Shown in pieces: positions 1-6,999 of a stretch of 7,033 nt of DNA; positions within the stretch are counted from its first letter, which is position 1; each line of letters opens with the position of its first letter. The DNA is from Acidobacteriota bacterium (GTDB lineage Bacteria; Acidobacteriota; Vicinamibacteria; Vicinamibacterales; UBA2999). The stretch is taken from contig JADZBZ010000105.1 of assembly GCA_020851835.1 (NCBI GenBank), positions 1 through 7,033 on the forward strand, given 5' to 3'. The translations under genes were made by a program, and so were the position numbers. The notes under the pieces are model-generated. The model did not search any database. It saw only the letters and a program-made list of their open reading frames with translations, and was not told the origin of the DNA.

Positions 1-1086
1 GCGGTGTCGAGTGTCGCCTGGTCGGCGGATGGCCAGAACGTCTCGTTCCTGCTCGAGGACGATCGGCGCCAGCAGGTCGCGCAGGTGCCCGCCGGCCGCG
101 TGTCCACGCGCGGCGTCGAGCCGCTGACGACGGGCGACCAGGTCGTGAGCGGCCTGAGCCAGGGCAAGGACGGGCACTTTGCCGTGCTCAGGAGCACCGC
201 CACCCAGCCCGCCGAAATCTACGCCCTCGAGGGCGGAGCGCTCCGGCCGCTGACCGCGCACAACGAGGCCCTGCTGAAGGAGGTGCAGCTGGCGACGACC
301 GAAGGCTTCCAGTCCCGCAGCGCGGACGGCACCGAGGTACACGGCCTCATCGCCAGGCCGCCGGGCTATGTGGCCGGCCGGCGGTACCCGCTGCTGCTCA
401 TGATCCACGGCGGTCCCAATGGCCAGGACGCGTACGGCTGGGATTTCCAGCGCGAGTTCCTCGCCGCGAACGGATTCGTGGTGCTGGCGGTGAACTACCG
501 CGGCAGCTCCGGGCGAGGCACGGCCTATCAGAAGGCCATCTACGGCGACTGGGGTCACCTGGAAGTGGTGGACCTGTTGGGCGCGGTCGACGAAGCCGTG
601 CGGCAGGGCATCGCGGATCCGGAGCGGCTGGGCATCGGGGGCTGGAGCTACGGTGGCATCTCCACCAATTACACCATCGCAACCGATCCGCGCTTCAAGG
701 CCGCGGTGAGCGGGGCAGGCAGCTCGATGCAGTTCTCGATGTACGGGCTCGATCAGTACGTCGGGCAGTACGACCTCGAGTTGGGACCGCCCTGGAAGTC
801 TCCGGAAGCATGGACGAAAGTGTCTTATCCGTTCCTGCACGCCGACCGAATCCGGACACCCACGCTCTTTCTCGGGGGCGAGAAGGACTTCAACGTGCCC
901 ATCGCTGGCGGCGAGCAGATGTACCAGGCGCTGCGGAGCCTGGGCGTGGCCACCGAGTTGGTGATTTACCCGGGGCAGTTCCACGGCCTCACGGTCCCCA
1001 GCTATCAGCGCGACCGTCTCCAGCGCACCCTCGACTGGTTCCAGAAGTACCTGCCGCCGGCGCGGCCGGACTCCGCACGACGATGA
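1..1086 (+). CDS. S9-family serine peptidase (prolyl oligopeptidase / acylaminoacyl-peptidase type), 5' truncated
   Basis: The reading frame is open from the first base, so the true start lies upstream; an in-frame GTG at 4 is only the first start-like codon in view. The visible 360 residues (numbered from that GTG) comprise the end of a beta-propeller (about 1-100, with a WD-like 'VAWSADGQNVSFLL' strand) and a full alpha/beta-hydrolase domain (about 110-350). The catalytic triad is complete: Ser215 in GGWSYGG, Asp295 in GGEKDFNVP and His327 in PGQFHGL. The HGGP loop at 135-138 fits the oxyanion region. Family members cleave short peptides, often after proline or from blocked N-termini. Whether this one is exported cannot be judged, because the N-terminus is missing. 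Its stop codon overlaps the start of the amidase gene (ATGA), which suggests co-transcription and translational coupling. Family assignment is secure; substrate is unknown. Confidence 0.95.
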   Translation, partial: AVSSVAWSADGQNVSFLLEDDRRQQVAQVPAGRVSTRGVEPLTTGDQVVSGLSQGKDGHFAVLRSTATQPAEIYALEGGALRPLTAHNEALLKEVQLATTEGFQSRSADGTEVHGLIARPPGYVAGRRYPLLLMIHGGPNGQDAYGWDFQREFLAANGFVVLAVNYRGSSGRGTAYQKAIYGDWGHLEVVDLLGAVDEAVRQGIADPERLGIGGWSYGGISTNYTIATDPRFKAAVSGAGSSMQFSMYGLDQYVGQYDLELGPPWKSPEAWTKVSYPFLHADRIRTPTLFLGGEKDFNVPIAGGEQMYQALRSLGVATELVIYPGQFHGLTVPSYQRDRLQRTLDWFQKYLPPARPDSARR

Positions 1087-2639
1087 GGGCACGCGGTCGG
1101 CAGGGCCGCCGGCGGTCGTCCGCGCCGGCCGTGGATGATCGGGTCGAGACAAGTGGCGAGGCCGCGCGCCTCGTCTGCGAAGCGACCGTCGCTTCGCTGC
1201 ACGAGGCCCTGGCCTCGGGTCGCGTGAGCTGCGAGGCCATCGTGGCCGCGTGTTTCGATCGCATCGAGGCGTACGACCGGCGTGGCCCGTCACTCGGCGC
1301 CATACTTACCGTGAATCCCCGGGCGCTCGACGAGGCGCGCGAGTGGGACCGGCGCCTCGGCACCGACGACGTCCTGCCGTCTCTCTACGGCATCCCGCTC
1401 ATCCTGAAGGACAACTTCGATACCGCGGACCTGCCCACCACAGGTGGGGCGCGGGCCCTGGCCGGCGTGGTGCCGGCGGCCGACGCCTTCGTGGTGAGCC
1501 GGCTGCGGGCGGCCGGCGCCATCGTTCTCGCCAAGGCCAACATGACCGAGTTGGCCTACGGTGGGTCTTCGGTCAGCTCCCTCGGAGGACAAACCCTCAA
1601 CCCGTACGACCTCGCGCGCACGCCTGGCGGATCGAGCGGGGGCACGGGCGCGGCCATCGCCGCCAGCTTCGCCGTCCTGGGCACGGGGAGCGATACCGGC
1701 CAGTCCATCCGCTCCCCTGCGTCGGCTTGCGCCCTGGTCGGCGTGCGGCCCACGCGCGGGCTCGTCAGCCGCTGCGGCATCATGCCCTTCAGCCCGACGC
1801 AGGACGAGGTCGGGCCCATCACGCGAACGGTGGAAGACGCGGCACGGATGCTCGATGTGATGGCGGGCGTGGATCCGGGTGATTCGATCACCGCGCGCGG
1901 TGCCGGGCAGGGGCCGGCCTCCTACCTCGACGGCCTCCGCCCGGACGCGCTGGCCGGCGCTCGCCTCGGCCTGGTCACGTCGTTGCTGGGCGCCGGCGAC
2001 GTGCATGCGGCGGTCAACGGTGTGGTGCACGGCGCCGCGGCGCGGCTTGCCGCACTGGGCGCCACGGTCGTGCCGGTGGACATCCCGACGCTCGCGGCGC
2101 TGACCGACGGGCTCAGCCTGATGAGCCTCGAGTTCGCCGACGCGTTCGATGGCTATCTGGCGCGGTTGGGCGCGCGCGCACCGGTGAAGACGCTGGCCGA
2201 GTTGGTGGCCACGGGCCTCTGTCACCCGTCGCTCCTGGCCGGGCTCGCCTCCGATGCGCACGTCGCCGATGGTCCTGGCGCGGCCGAACACACGCGGCAG
2301 TTGGCGCGCCGGGCCGCGCTGCGGCAGGTACTCGTCGAGGTGCTGGACACCGGACGGCTCGACGCGCTGCTCTATCCCCACCAGCGACGCCTGACAGTGC
2401 GCGTGGGGAAGGAGCAGGTGGAGCGCAACGGCGTGCTGTCGAACGGGACCGGGTTGCCGGCCGTCTGCTTCCCGGGCGGCTTTTCCCTTCCTTTACCTGG
2501 CGCGCCGTTCGGGGTGCCGGTGGGGCTGGAATTGCTGGGGCGCGACTGGTCCGAGCCACGCCTGCTCGCGCTGGCGTTTGCCTGGCAACAGCAGAGCCCG
2601 CCGCGGCGTCCGCCCGCCGCGACGCCGCCGTTGGGCTGA
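1083..2639 (+). CDS. Amidase-signature family hydrolase (GatA/FAAH-like amidase)
   Basis: This 518-residue protein hydrolyses a carboxamide or similar C-N bond through the Ser-cisSer-Lys triad of the amidase-signature family. The visible residues are Lys109 (LILKDNFDT), cis-Ser184 (GGSSGGTG) and nucleophile Ser208 (GSDTGQSIRSPAS). The 24-residue spacing between the two serines matches FAAH Ser217/Ser241. The C-terminal GLPA (457 on) and VGLELLGR (480 on) segments are typical, and the length is normal. I chose ATG 1083 because it overlaps the upstream stop as ATGA; the frame stays open back to 810 but that part is inside the peptidase gene. GTG 1131 is an alternative start. No clear Shine-Dalgarno is seen. 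The first 30 residues are Arg-rich and lack a hydrophobic segment, so the enzyme looks cytoplasmic. There are no GatB/GatC neighbours, so this is unlikely to be the tRNA amidotransferase subunit. Pairing with the S9 peptidase suggests peptide or amide catabolism, an inference. Confidence 0.93.
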   Translation: MRARGRQGRRRSSAPAVDDRVETSGEAARLVCEATVASLHEALASGRVSCEAIVAACFDRIEAYDRRGPSLGAILTVNPRALDEAREWDRRLGTDDVLPSLYGIPLILKDNFDTADLPTTGGARALAGVVPAADAFVVSRLRAAGAIVLAKANMTELAYGGSSVSSLGGQTLNPYDLARTPGGSSGGTGAAIAASFAVLGTGSDTGQSIRSPASACALVGVRPTRGLVSRCGIMPFSPTQDEVGPITRTVEDAARMLDVMAGVDPGDSITARGAGQGPASYLDGLRPDALAGARLGLVTSLLGAGDVHAAVNGVVHGAAARLAALGATVVPVDIPTLAALTDGLSLMSLEFADAFDGYLARLGARAPVKTLAELVATGLCHPSLLAGLASDAHVADGPGAAEHTRQLARRAALRQVLVEVLDTGRLDALLYPHQRRLTVRVGKEQVERNGVLSNGTGLPAVCFPGGFSLPLPGAPFGVPVGLELLGRDWSEPRLLALAFAWQQQSPPRRPPAATPPLG

Positions 2640-2662
2640 GCTGGCCGGGTTGGAGGGCTCCC

Positions 2663-2688
2663 TTGAAACGGGCGAGCCGTGATAGCAT
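2663..2688 (+). promoter_or_regulatory. Candidate promoter of the feo operon (extended -10)
   Basis: TGATAGCAT at 2680-2688 fits an extended -10 element (TG, one base, then TAGCAT, four of six matches to TATAAT). A TTGAAA resembling a -35 lies at 2663-2668, but its 14-nt spacing is short, so the extended -10 would have to carry recognition. The predicted start of transcription is about 2694-2696, giving a leader of roughly 25 nt before feoA. This is the only promoter-like sequence I see in the 81-bp gap between the amidase and feoA. It is read by eye and sigma-factor preferences of this organism are unknown. Confidence 0.45.
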
Positions 2689-2692
2689 TTGG

Positions 2693-2715
2693 AAAGTGAG
2701 ATTCGATCTCACTTT
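2693..2715. promoter_or_regulatory. Perfect inverted repeat upstream of feoA, candidate metal-regulator operator
   Basis: Arms AAAGTGAGAT (2693-2702) and ATCTCACTTT (2706-2715) are exact reverse complements around a TCG centre. The element is AT-rich in a GC-rich setting, overlaps the predicted transcription start, and ends five bases before the feoA ATG. That position suits a repressor site. Its core TGAGATTCGATCTCA recalls the 7-1-7 Fur box TGATAATnATTATCA at about 9 of 14 positions, so Fur is possible; a DtxR/MntR-type or other dimeric regulator is equally open. A terminator for the amidase transcript is less likely because no T-run follows beyond the arm itself. The repeat is certain; its role is inferred. 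Confidence 0.6.
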
Positions 2716-2720
2716 AATCC

Positions 2721-2954
2721 ATGATCACTGCCCGCCGCCCCCTTTCCCGCGTCCCCGTTGGATCTTCGGCCGTCGTCTCGCGCGTGTCGGGCGCCCGGAC
2801 CGTCGTGCGTCGACTCCTCGAGATGGGACTGGTGCCGGGCACGACGGTGACCGTTCAGCGGGAGGCGCCGCTTGGCGATCCTGTCGAGGTCCGCGTCCGC
2901 AACTACGCCTTGTCGATTCGTCGCGCCGACGCGCTCGGCATCGAAGTCGAATGA
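2721..2954 (+). CDS. feoA: Ferrous iron transport protein A
   Basis: This 77-residue SH3-like cytosolic protein is the standard partner of FeoB in Fe2+ uptake. The FeoA pattern is clear: an N-terminal LSRVPVGSSAVVSRVSG strand pair (8-24), RRLLEMGLVPGTTVTV (30-45), APLGDPVEVRVRNYALSIRR (49-68) and the closing IEVE. Length matches the family's usual 75-85 residues. ATG 2721 is the only reasonable start in frame, with the family's first conserved strand beginning a few residues later. No Shine-Dalgarno is evident, since AATCC separates the inverted repeat from the ATG. The stop at 2952-2954 is followed after one base by feoB, so the two genes are almost certainly one operon. FeoA is thought to modulate the FeoB G-domain; its exact mechanism is debated. 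Confidence 0.95.
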   Translation: MITARRPLSRVPVGSSAVVSRVSGARTVVRRLLEMGLVPGTTVTVQREAPLGDPVEVRVRNYALSIRRADALGIEVE

Positions 2955-2955
2955 G

Positions 2956-5175
2956 ATGAGCGCCATCGCGCTGGCGCGGGGCCCGGTCGCCCGGCAGGCG
3001 CTGGTGCTGGTAGCGGGCAATCCCAATTCAGGAAAGTCCACGCTGTTCAACGCGCTGTCCGGTGCCCGGACCCGCGTGGCGAACTATCCCGGTGTCACCA
3101 TCGATCGCCGGTCCGCGACCGTGGCGCTGCCCGACGGACGGTCGGTCGAGCTCACCGACCTTCCCGGCACCTACTCCCTCAGCGCGCGCTCCCGCGAAGA
3201 ACAAATCGCCGTCGAGTCGCTGCTCGGACGCGGCCCGCGCCGCCCCGACGCCATCCTCGTCGTCGCCGATGCCACGTCGCTGGCGCGCGGCTTGTACCTG
3301 ACGCTCGAGATCCTTGAGATCGGCCGCCCGGTCGTCATCGCGCTCAACATGGCCGACGAGGCCGACCGCGACGGCATCGCCATCGACACCGAGCGGCTCG
3401 AGCACCTCACGGGCGCCCGTGTCGTCCGGACCGTGGCCAGCAGGGGCACCGGCCTCGAGGCGCTGCGAACCGCACTCGCCTCGGCCATCGAGCAGGGGAC
3501 AGCGCCGCTGGCGCCTGCCGTCGAGCGAACCCCGGACATGGCGGCCGACCTGGCCGAGCTCGAAGCCGAGATCCTGTCGGATCGGCTCATGGACCGGCCC
3601 GAGGACGCGCGTGTCTGGGCCCAGTGGCTGCTGCTGTCGCTGGATCACGAGGCCACGGACGAGTTCACGGGCATCCCGGCGTCGCTGCGCCAGACCGTGC
3701 AGCGCATCCACCACCGCGCCGCCGAAGCGGGGCGGAACCTCGATCTGGAAATCATCAGCGCCCGCTACCGTGTCGTCGATGCCCTGATGGCCTCGGTGTG
3801 CCGTGCGCCCGAGACCCCGCGACGAAGCTGGACCGACCGTGTGGACGCCGTGCTCACGCACCGGATTGGCGGAGCCCTGGCCTTCGCCGCCGTCATGATG
3901 GTGGTCTTCCAGGCGCTCTTCAGCTGGTCGGAGCCCGCCATTGCCGTCATCGAGGACACTATGGCCGCCGCCCAGTCGGCCGTGTCGGGCGTCCTTCCGC
4001 CCGGTCCGCTGAACAGCCTGCTGGTGGACGGCGTCATTGCCGGTGTCGGCAACGTCGTGGTGTTCGTTCCGCAGATTGCGCTGCTCTTTCTGTTCATCGG
4101 CCTGCTCGAGGACCTCGGGTACCTGGCGCGCGCGGCGTTTGTCATCGACCGCGTGATGCGCGCGGTCGGCCTGCACGGCCGCGCGTTCGTGCCGATGCTG
4201 TCGGGGTTCTCGTGCGCCGTGCCGGCCGTCATGGCCACGCGTACGCTCGAAAACCGTACCGACCGCCTGCTGACGATGCTCGTGCTGCCGCTCACCTCGT
4301 GCAGCGCGCGGCTGCCGGTGTACGTGCTGGTCACGGCCACCGTCTTCGCGCCCGGCTCGCGCGTGGGGCTGCTGAGCGCCGGCGCGGTGGCGCTCTTTTC
4401 CATGTACGCGCTCTCGGTGGTGGCGGCGCTGACGGCAGCGGCCGTGTTGCGGCGCACGGTACTCAAGGGACCGGTGCCCACGCTGATGCTCGAGCTGCCG
4501 CCTTACCGGCTGCCGGTGATGAGTGTTCTGTTGCGGGGGGTCTGGCAGCGCGTGCGCACCTTCCTGGTGGACGCGGGCACCGTGATTCTCGCCCTCACCA
4601 TCGTGCTCTGGGCGCTGCTCTCGTACCCAAAGAGCGCCGATATTGCCGAGCAGGCCGGGCGCGACCGCGCCGTCGTCTCGTCGATGAGCCTCCCCGGTGA
4701 CGCCCGCGCCGCCCGTCTGGCCGAGATCGACAGCCATGCAAGTGGCGCGCAGCTGCGCTACAGCGTGGCCGGGCGCCTGGGACGGATGATGGAGCCGGTG
4801 ATTGCGCCGCTCGGTTTCGACTGGCGCATCGGCGTCGGTATCCTCGGGGCGTTCGCGGCCCGCGAGGTCTTCGTGGGCACGCTGGGCATCGTCTTCGACA
4901 TCTCGAACGCCGACGAAACCAACGAACCGCTCCGCGAGGTACTGCGGGCGGCGACCTGGCCCGATGGATCGCCCTTGATGACGCCACTGGCCGGCGTGTC
5001 GCTGATGGTGTTCTTCGTGCTGGCCTGCCAGTGCATGAGCACGGTGGCCGTCGTCCGCCGCGAGTCGGGCACCTGGCGTTGGCCGCTCTTCATGGTGGCG
5101 TACATGACGGTGCTGGCCTACGCAGGGTCCCTGACCGTGTACCAGGTCGGCCGTGCGTTCGGCTGGGGGCTGTGA
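2956..5175 (+). CDS. feoB: Ferrous iron transporter B (GTPase-coupled Fe2+ permease)
   Basis: This 739-residue inner-membrane protein imports Fe2+. The N-terminal G-domain shows G1 GNPNSGKST (21-29), G2 Thr48 in NYPGVTID, G3 DLPG (68-71), G4 NMAD (131-134) and a G5-like ASRGTG around 161-166. A helical linker follows (about 180-290), then the transmembrane part from about residue 304. Two Gate repeats are recognisable. The first includes PQIALLFLFIGLLEDLGYLA, GFSCAVPAVMATRT (Cys420) and LTSCSARLPVY (Cys449). The second includes AAREVFVGTLG and ACQCMSTVAVVRRESGTWRW (Cys691, Cys693). Length is within the usual 700-780. I chose ATG 2956 because it lies one base after the feoA stop and puts the G1 motif about 20 residues in. 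The longer in-frame opening from 2872 would overlap feoA. No FeoC gene follows; a 45-aa membrane protein takes its place. Confidence 0.97.
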   Translation: MSAIALARGPVARQALVLVAGNPNSGKSTLFNALSGARTRVANYPGVTIDRRSATVALPDGRSVELTDLPGTYSLSARSREEQIAVESLLGRGPRRPDAILVVADATSLARGLYLTLEILEIGRPVVIALNMADEADRDGIAIDTERLEHLTGARVVRTVASRGTGLEALRTALASAIEQGTAPLAPAVERTPDMAADLAELEAEILSDRLMDRPEDARVWAQWLLLSLDHEATDEFTGIPASLRQTVQRIHHRAAEAGRNLDLEIISARYRVVDALMASVCRAPETPRRSWTDRVDAVLTHRIGGALAFAAVMMVVFQALFSWSEPAIAVIEDTMAAAQSAVSGVLPPGPLNSLLVDGVIAGVGNVVVFVPQIALLFLFIGLLEDLGYLARAAFVIDRVMRAVGLHGRAFVPMLSGFSCAVPAVMATRTLENRTDRLLTMLVLPLTSCSARLPVYVLVTATVFAPGSRVGLLSAGAVALFSMYALSVVAALTAAAVLRRTVLKGPVPTLMLELPPYRLPVMSVLLRGVWQRVRTFLVDAGTVILALTIVLWALLSYPKSADIAEQAGRDRAVVSSMSLPGDARAARLAEIDSHASGAQLRYSVAGRLGRMMEPVIAPLGFDWRIGVGILGAFAAREVFVGTLGIVFDISNADETNEPLREVLRAATWPDGSPLMTPLAGVSLMVFFVLACQCMSTVAVVRRESGTWRWPLFMVAYMTVLAYAGSLTVYQVGRAFGWGL

Positions 5176-5177
5176 CC

Positions 5178-5315
5178 ATGTGGCAGGACGCCGGCGTCAC
5201 GCTCATTGTCGGGAGTGCGGTGTACTACCTCGCCCGTAAGTTCTTCGGTCCTTCCAGGCGGAAGAGAGTGCCGACCTCGTTCGTTCCGCTTTCGAGCCTC
5301 AAACGGCGCCGCTAG
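5178..5315 (+). CDS. Small single-pass membrane protein in the feo operon (FeoB-associated-like, without cysteines)
   Basis: This 45-residue ORF begins two bases after the feoB stop. An in-frame GTG at 5172, overlapping that stop as GTGA, is an alternative start adding two residues. One hydrophobic helix (about residues 5-19, AGVTLIVGSAVYYLA) is followed by RKFF and a strongly basic tail, RRKR at 27-30 and KRRR at the end, with VPTSFVPLSSL between. By the positive-inside rule the tail should be cytosolic. Position, size and the 'YYLARKFF' helix end resemble FeoB-associated small membrane proteins found after feoB in many bacteria, but those usually carry a cysteine-rich tail and this one has none. 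A role in FeoB assembly or stability is a guess from context. Being short and unconfirmed by homology, it might not be translated, but the tight spacing argues that it is. Confidence 0.65.
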   Translation: MWQDAGVTLIVGSAVYYLARKFFGPSRRKRVPTSFVPLSSLKRRR

Positions 5316-5335
5316 TCCAGGGGTGACGCCCCGAC

Positions 5336-5341
5336 TACAAT
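5336..5341 (+). promoter_or_regulatory. Candidate -10 box of the M14 peptidase gene, implying a near-leaderless mRNA
   Basis: TACAAT (five of six matches to TATAAT) lies eight bases before the ATG at 5350. Transcription starting six or seven bases beyond it would begin one or two bases from the start codon. No Shine-Dalgarno precedes the ATG (the sequence is CGTGTCCC), which agrees with leaderless translation. A convincing -35 is not visible around 5313-5318. Confidence 0.4.
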
Positions 5342-5349
5342 CGTGTCCC

Positions 5350-6999
5350 ATGCCACCCCGATGGTTGGTCGTGCTACTTGTACTCGCGAGCGTGTCCGCC
5401 GCCCCGCACTCCTCGGCGCAGGTCGACGGCCTGCGCACCCGTGCCGAAATCTCCGGTTACGAGGAGACGAGCACCTATGCCGATGTCGAGCGCATCGTCG
5501 GCGGCCTGGCGGTGCGCCCGAACGTCCATCTCGAGCGCTTCGGGCGCAGCGAAGAGGGCCGGGAGCTGCCACTGCTGGTGATCTCCGATCCGGGCGTCAC
5601 CACGCCTGAGGCGGCCCGCAAGCTCGGCCGGCCGATCGTTCTCGTGCAGGCCAACATCCATGCGGGTGAGGTGGAGGGCAAGGAGGCAGCGCTCATGCTG
5701 GCGCGGCGCCTGGTCGACGGCGAACTGGCCCCCCTGGCGCGCCAGCTCGTGCTGCTCATCGCCCCCCTCTACAACGCGGACGGTAACGAACGGGTGAGTG
5801 TCGAGCACCGCCCGGCCCAGAATGGCCCCATCGCCGGCGTGGGCACGCGCGAGAATGCGAACGGGCTCGACCTGAACCGCGACTACATGAAGCTCGACGC
5901 CGCCGAGTCGCGGGCGCTGGTGGGGCTCATGAACCGGTGGGACCCGCACGTCGTCGTCGATCTGCACACGACCAATGGATCGTACCACGGCTATCACCTC
6001 ACCTACGCGCCCACCCTCAACCCGAACGCCGACGCACGATTGATTGCGTTCGCGCGCGACACGCTGCTGCGGCAGGTGCGCACGGCCATGACCGACGCAC
6101 ACGGGTTCCGCACCTACTACTACGGCAACTTCGCGCCCGAGGGTGGCGGCGGGCGCGAGAGCGCGCACGTGGATCCCGCTAGCCCCGGCGATGTCACCTG
6201 GCGGACCTTCGATCATCGCCCGCGCTTCGGGAACAACTACGTCGGCCTGCGCAACCGCATCGCGATCCTGTCGGAGGCATACAGCTATCTCGATTTCCCG
6301 GGGCGCGTGACGGCGACCGCAGCGTTCGTGGAGGAAGTCTGGCGCGGGACGGCCCGGCATGCCAAGCAGGTGCTGACGCTGACCGCGCAGGCGGATCGGG
6401 CGATGGCCGGGCCCAGAGCGGCGGCGGCCAAGCCCGCCGACCTCGGCCTCGACTTCGAGATTCGCGCGCTGCCAGACCCAGTGGAGATTCTGGTGGGCGA
6501 TGTCGGCGAGCGGCTGAACCCCCGATCGGGCCGGCCCATGCGCGAGATGACGGCAATGGCTGTGCCCGTACGAATGAAGGACTACGGCGTCTTTGCGGCC
6601 ACCCGGGCACGCCCCCTGCCCAGGGGCTGGCTCATCCCGCGCGCGCTGGCCCACAGCCCAAGGCTCGCCTCGGCAATCGACCGTCTGCGCTGGCACGGCA
6701 TCCAGATGGACGAGGTGAAGGCCGACGCCCAGATGGACGTGGAGCGCTTCGTGGTCGCCAGTGTTTCGAAGGCGCCGCGCGTCATCCAGGGACATCAGGA
6801 GGCGCGGGTGACCGGCACGATCGAACGCGCGCAACTGTCGGTGCAGGCCGGAGCGCTGGTCGTTCCGGGCCGGCAGCGACTGGCCCGGCTGGCGTTCTAC
6901 CTGCTCGAGCCCGACAGCGACGACGGGCTGGCGACGTGGAATCTGGTCGAGGAGGGGCTGGCGCCCGGCCAGGCTTTCCCGATTTATCGGCTCCGCTGA
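5350..6999 (+). CDS. Secreted M14-family zinc metallopeptidase (carboxypeptidase-like)
   Basis: This 549-residue protein starts with a signal peptide: MPPR, a hydrophobic run LVVLLVLASVSAA, and a likely cleavage near residue 24 (SSA/Q). It should act in the periplasm or outside the cell. The M14 zinc site is complete: His104 and Glu107 in NIHAGEVEGKE and His206 in VVDLHTTNG. Asn176/Arg177 in GLDLNRDY match the substrate-carboxylate binding pair, and Glu309 in AILSEAYSYLDF is the likely general base. Residues about 340-549 form an extra C-terminal region ending in LLEPDSDDGLATWN (518-531) and FPIYRL; I know such tails from large bacterial M14 proteins but not their function. ATG 5350 gives an intact signal peptide; the frame is open further upstream to 5206 but that stretch lies over the previous gene. 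Substrate is unknown; removal of C-terminal amino acids from peptides is the family expectation. Confidence 0.93.
   Translation: MPPRWLVVLLVLASVSAAPHSSAQVDGLRTRAEISGYEETSTYADVERIVGGLAVRPNVHLERFGRSEEGRELPLLVISDPGVTTPEAARKLGRPIVLVQANIHAGEVEGKEAALMLARRLVDGELAPLARQLVLLIAPLYNADGNERVSVEHRPAQNGPIAGVGTRENANGLDLNRDYMKLDAAESRALVGLMNRWDPHVVVDLHTTNGSYHGYHLTYAPTLNPNADARLIAFARDTLLRQVRTAMTDAHGFRTYYYGNFAPEGGGGRESAHVDPASPGDVTWRTFDHRPRFGNNYVGLRNRIAILSEAYSYLDFPGRVTATAAFVEEVWRGTARHAKQVLTLTAQADRAMAGPRAAAAKPADLGLDFEIRALPDPVEILVGDVGERLNPRSGRPMREMTAMAVPVRMKDYGVFAATRARPLPRGWLIPRALAHSPRLASAIDRLRWHGIQMDEVKADAQMDVERFVVASVSKAPRVIQGHQEARVTGTIERAQLSVQAGALVVPGRQRLARLAFYLLEPDSDDGLATWNLVEEGLAPGQAFPIYRLR

Noticed and set aside
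810..1082. Upstream extension of the amidase frame inside the peptidase gene
   Set aside because: The extension is Arg/Pro-rich, lies over the catalytic end of the peptidase, and the ATG at 1083 gives a normal-length amidase.
1290..2381. Minus-strand open frame (363 codons) opposite the amidase
   Set aside because: Shadow of the amidase frame in GC-rich DNA with no recognisable domain.
2652..2661. GGAG/CTCC repeat after the amidase stop, considered as a terminator
   Set aside because: The arms are four bases with a two-base centre and no T-run follows.
2872..2955. Upstream extension of the FeoB frame within feoA
   Set aside because: It would add 28 residues that do not resemble FeoB and overlap most of the feoA 3' end; ATG 2956 fits family length and spacing.
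3028..4737. Long open frame (569 codons) on the minus strand opposite feoB
   Set aside because: Its translation is a low-complexity His/Arg/Gly/Gln-rich shadow with no domain, lying wholly across a clear FeoB; such antisense openings are usual in GC-rich codon usage.
5320..5332. GGGG/CCCC mini-hairpin after the small feo ORF, considered as a terminator
   Set aside because: The stem is only four G-C pairs (plus one wobble) and no T-run follows, so termination is not supported.
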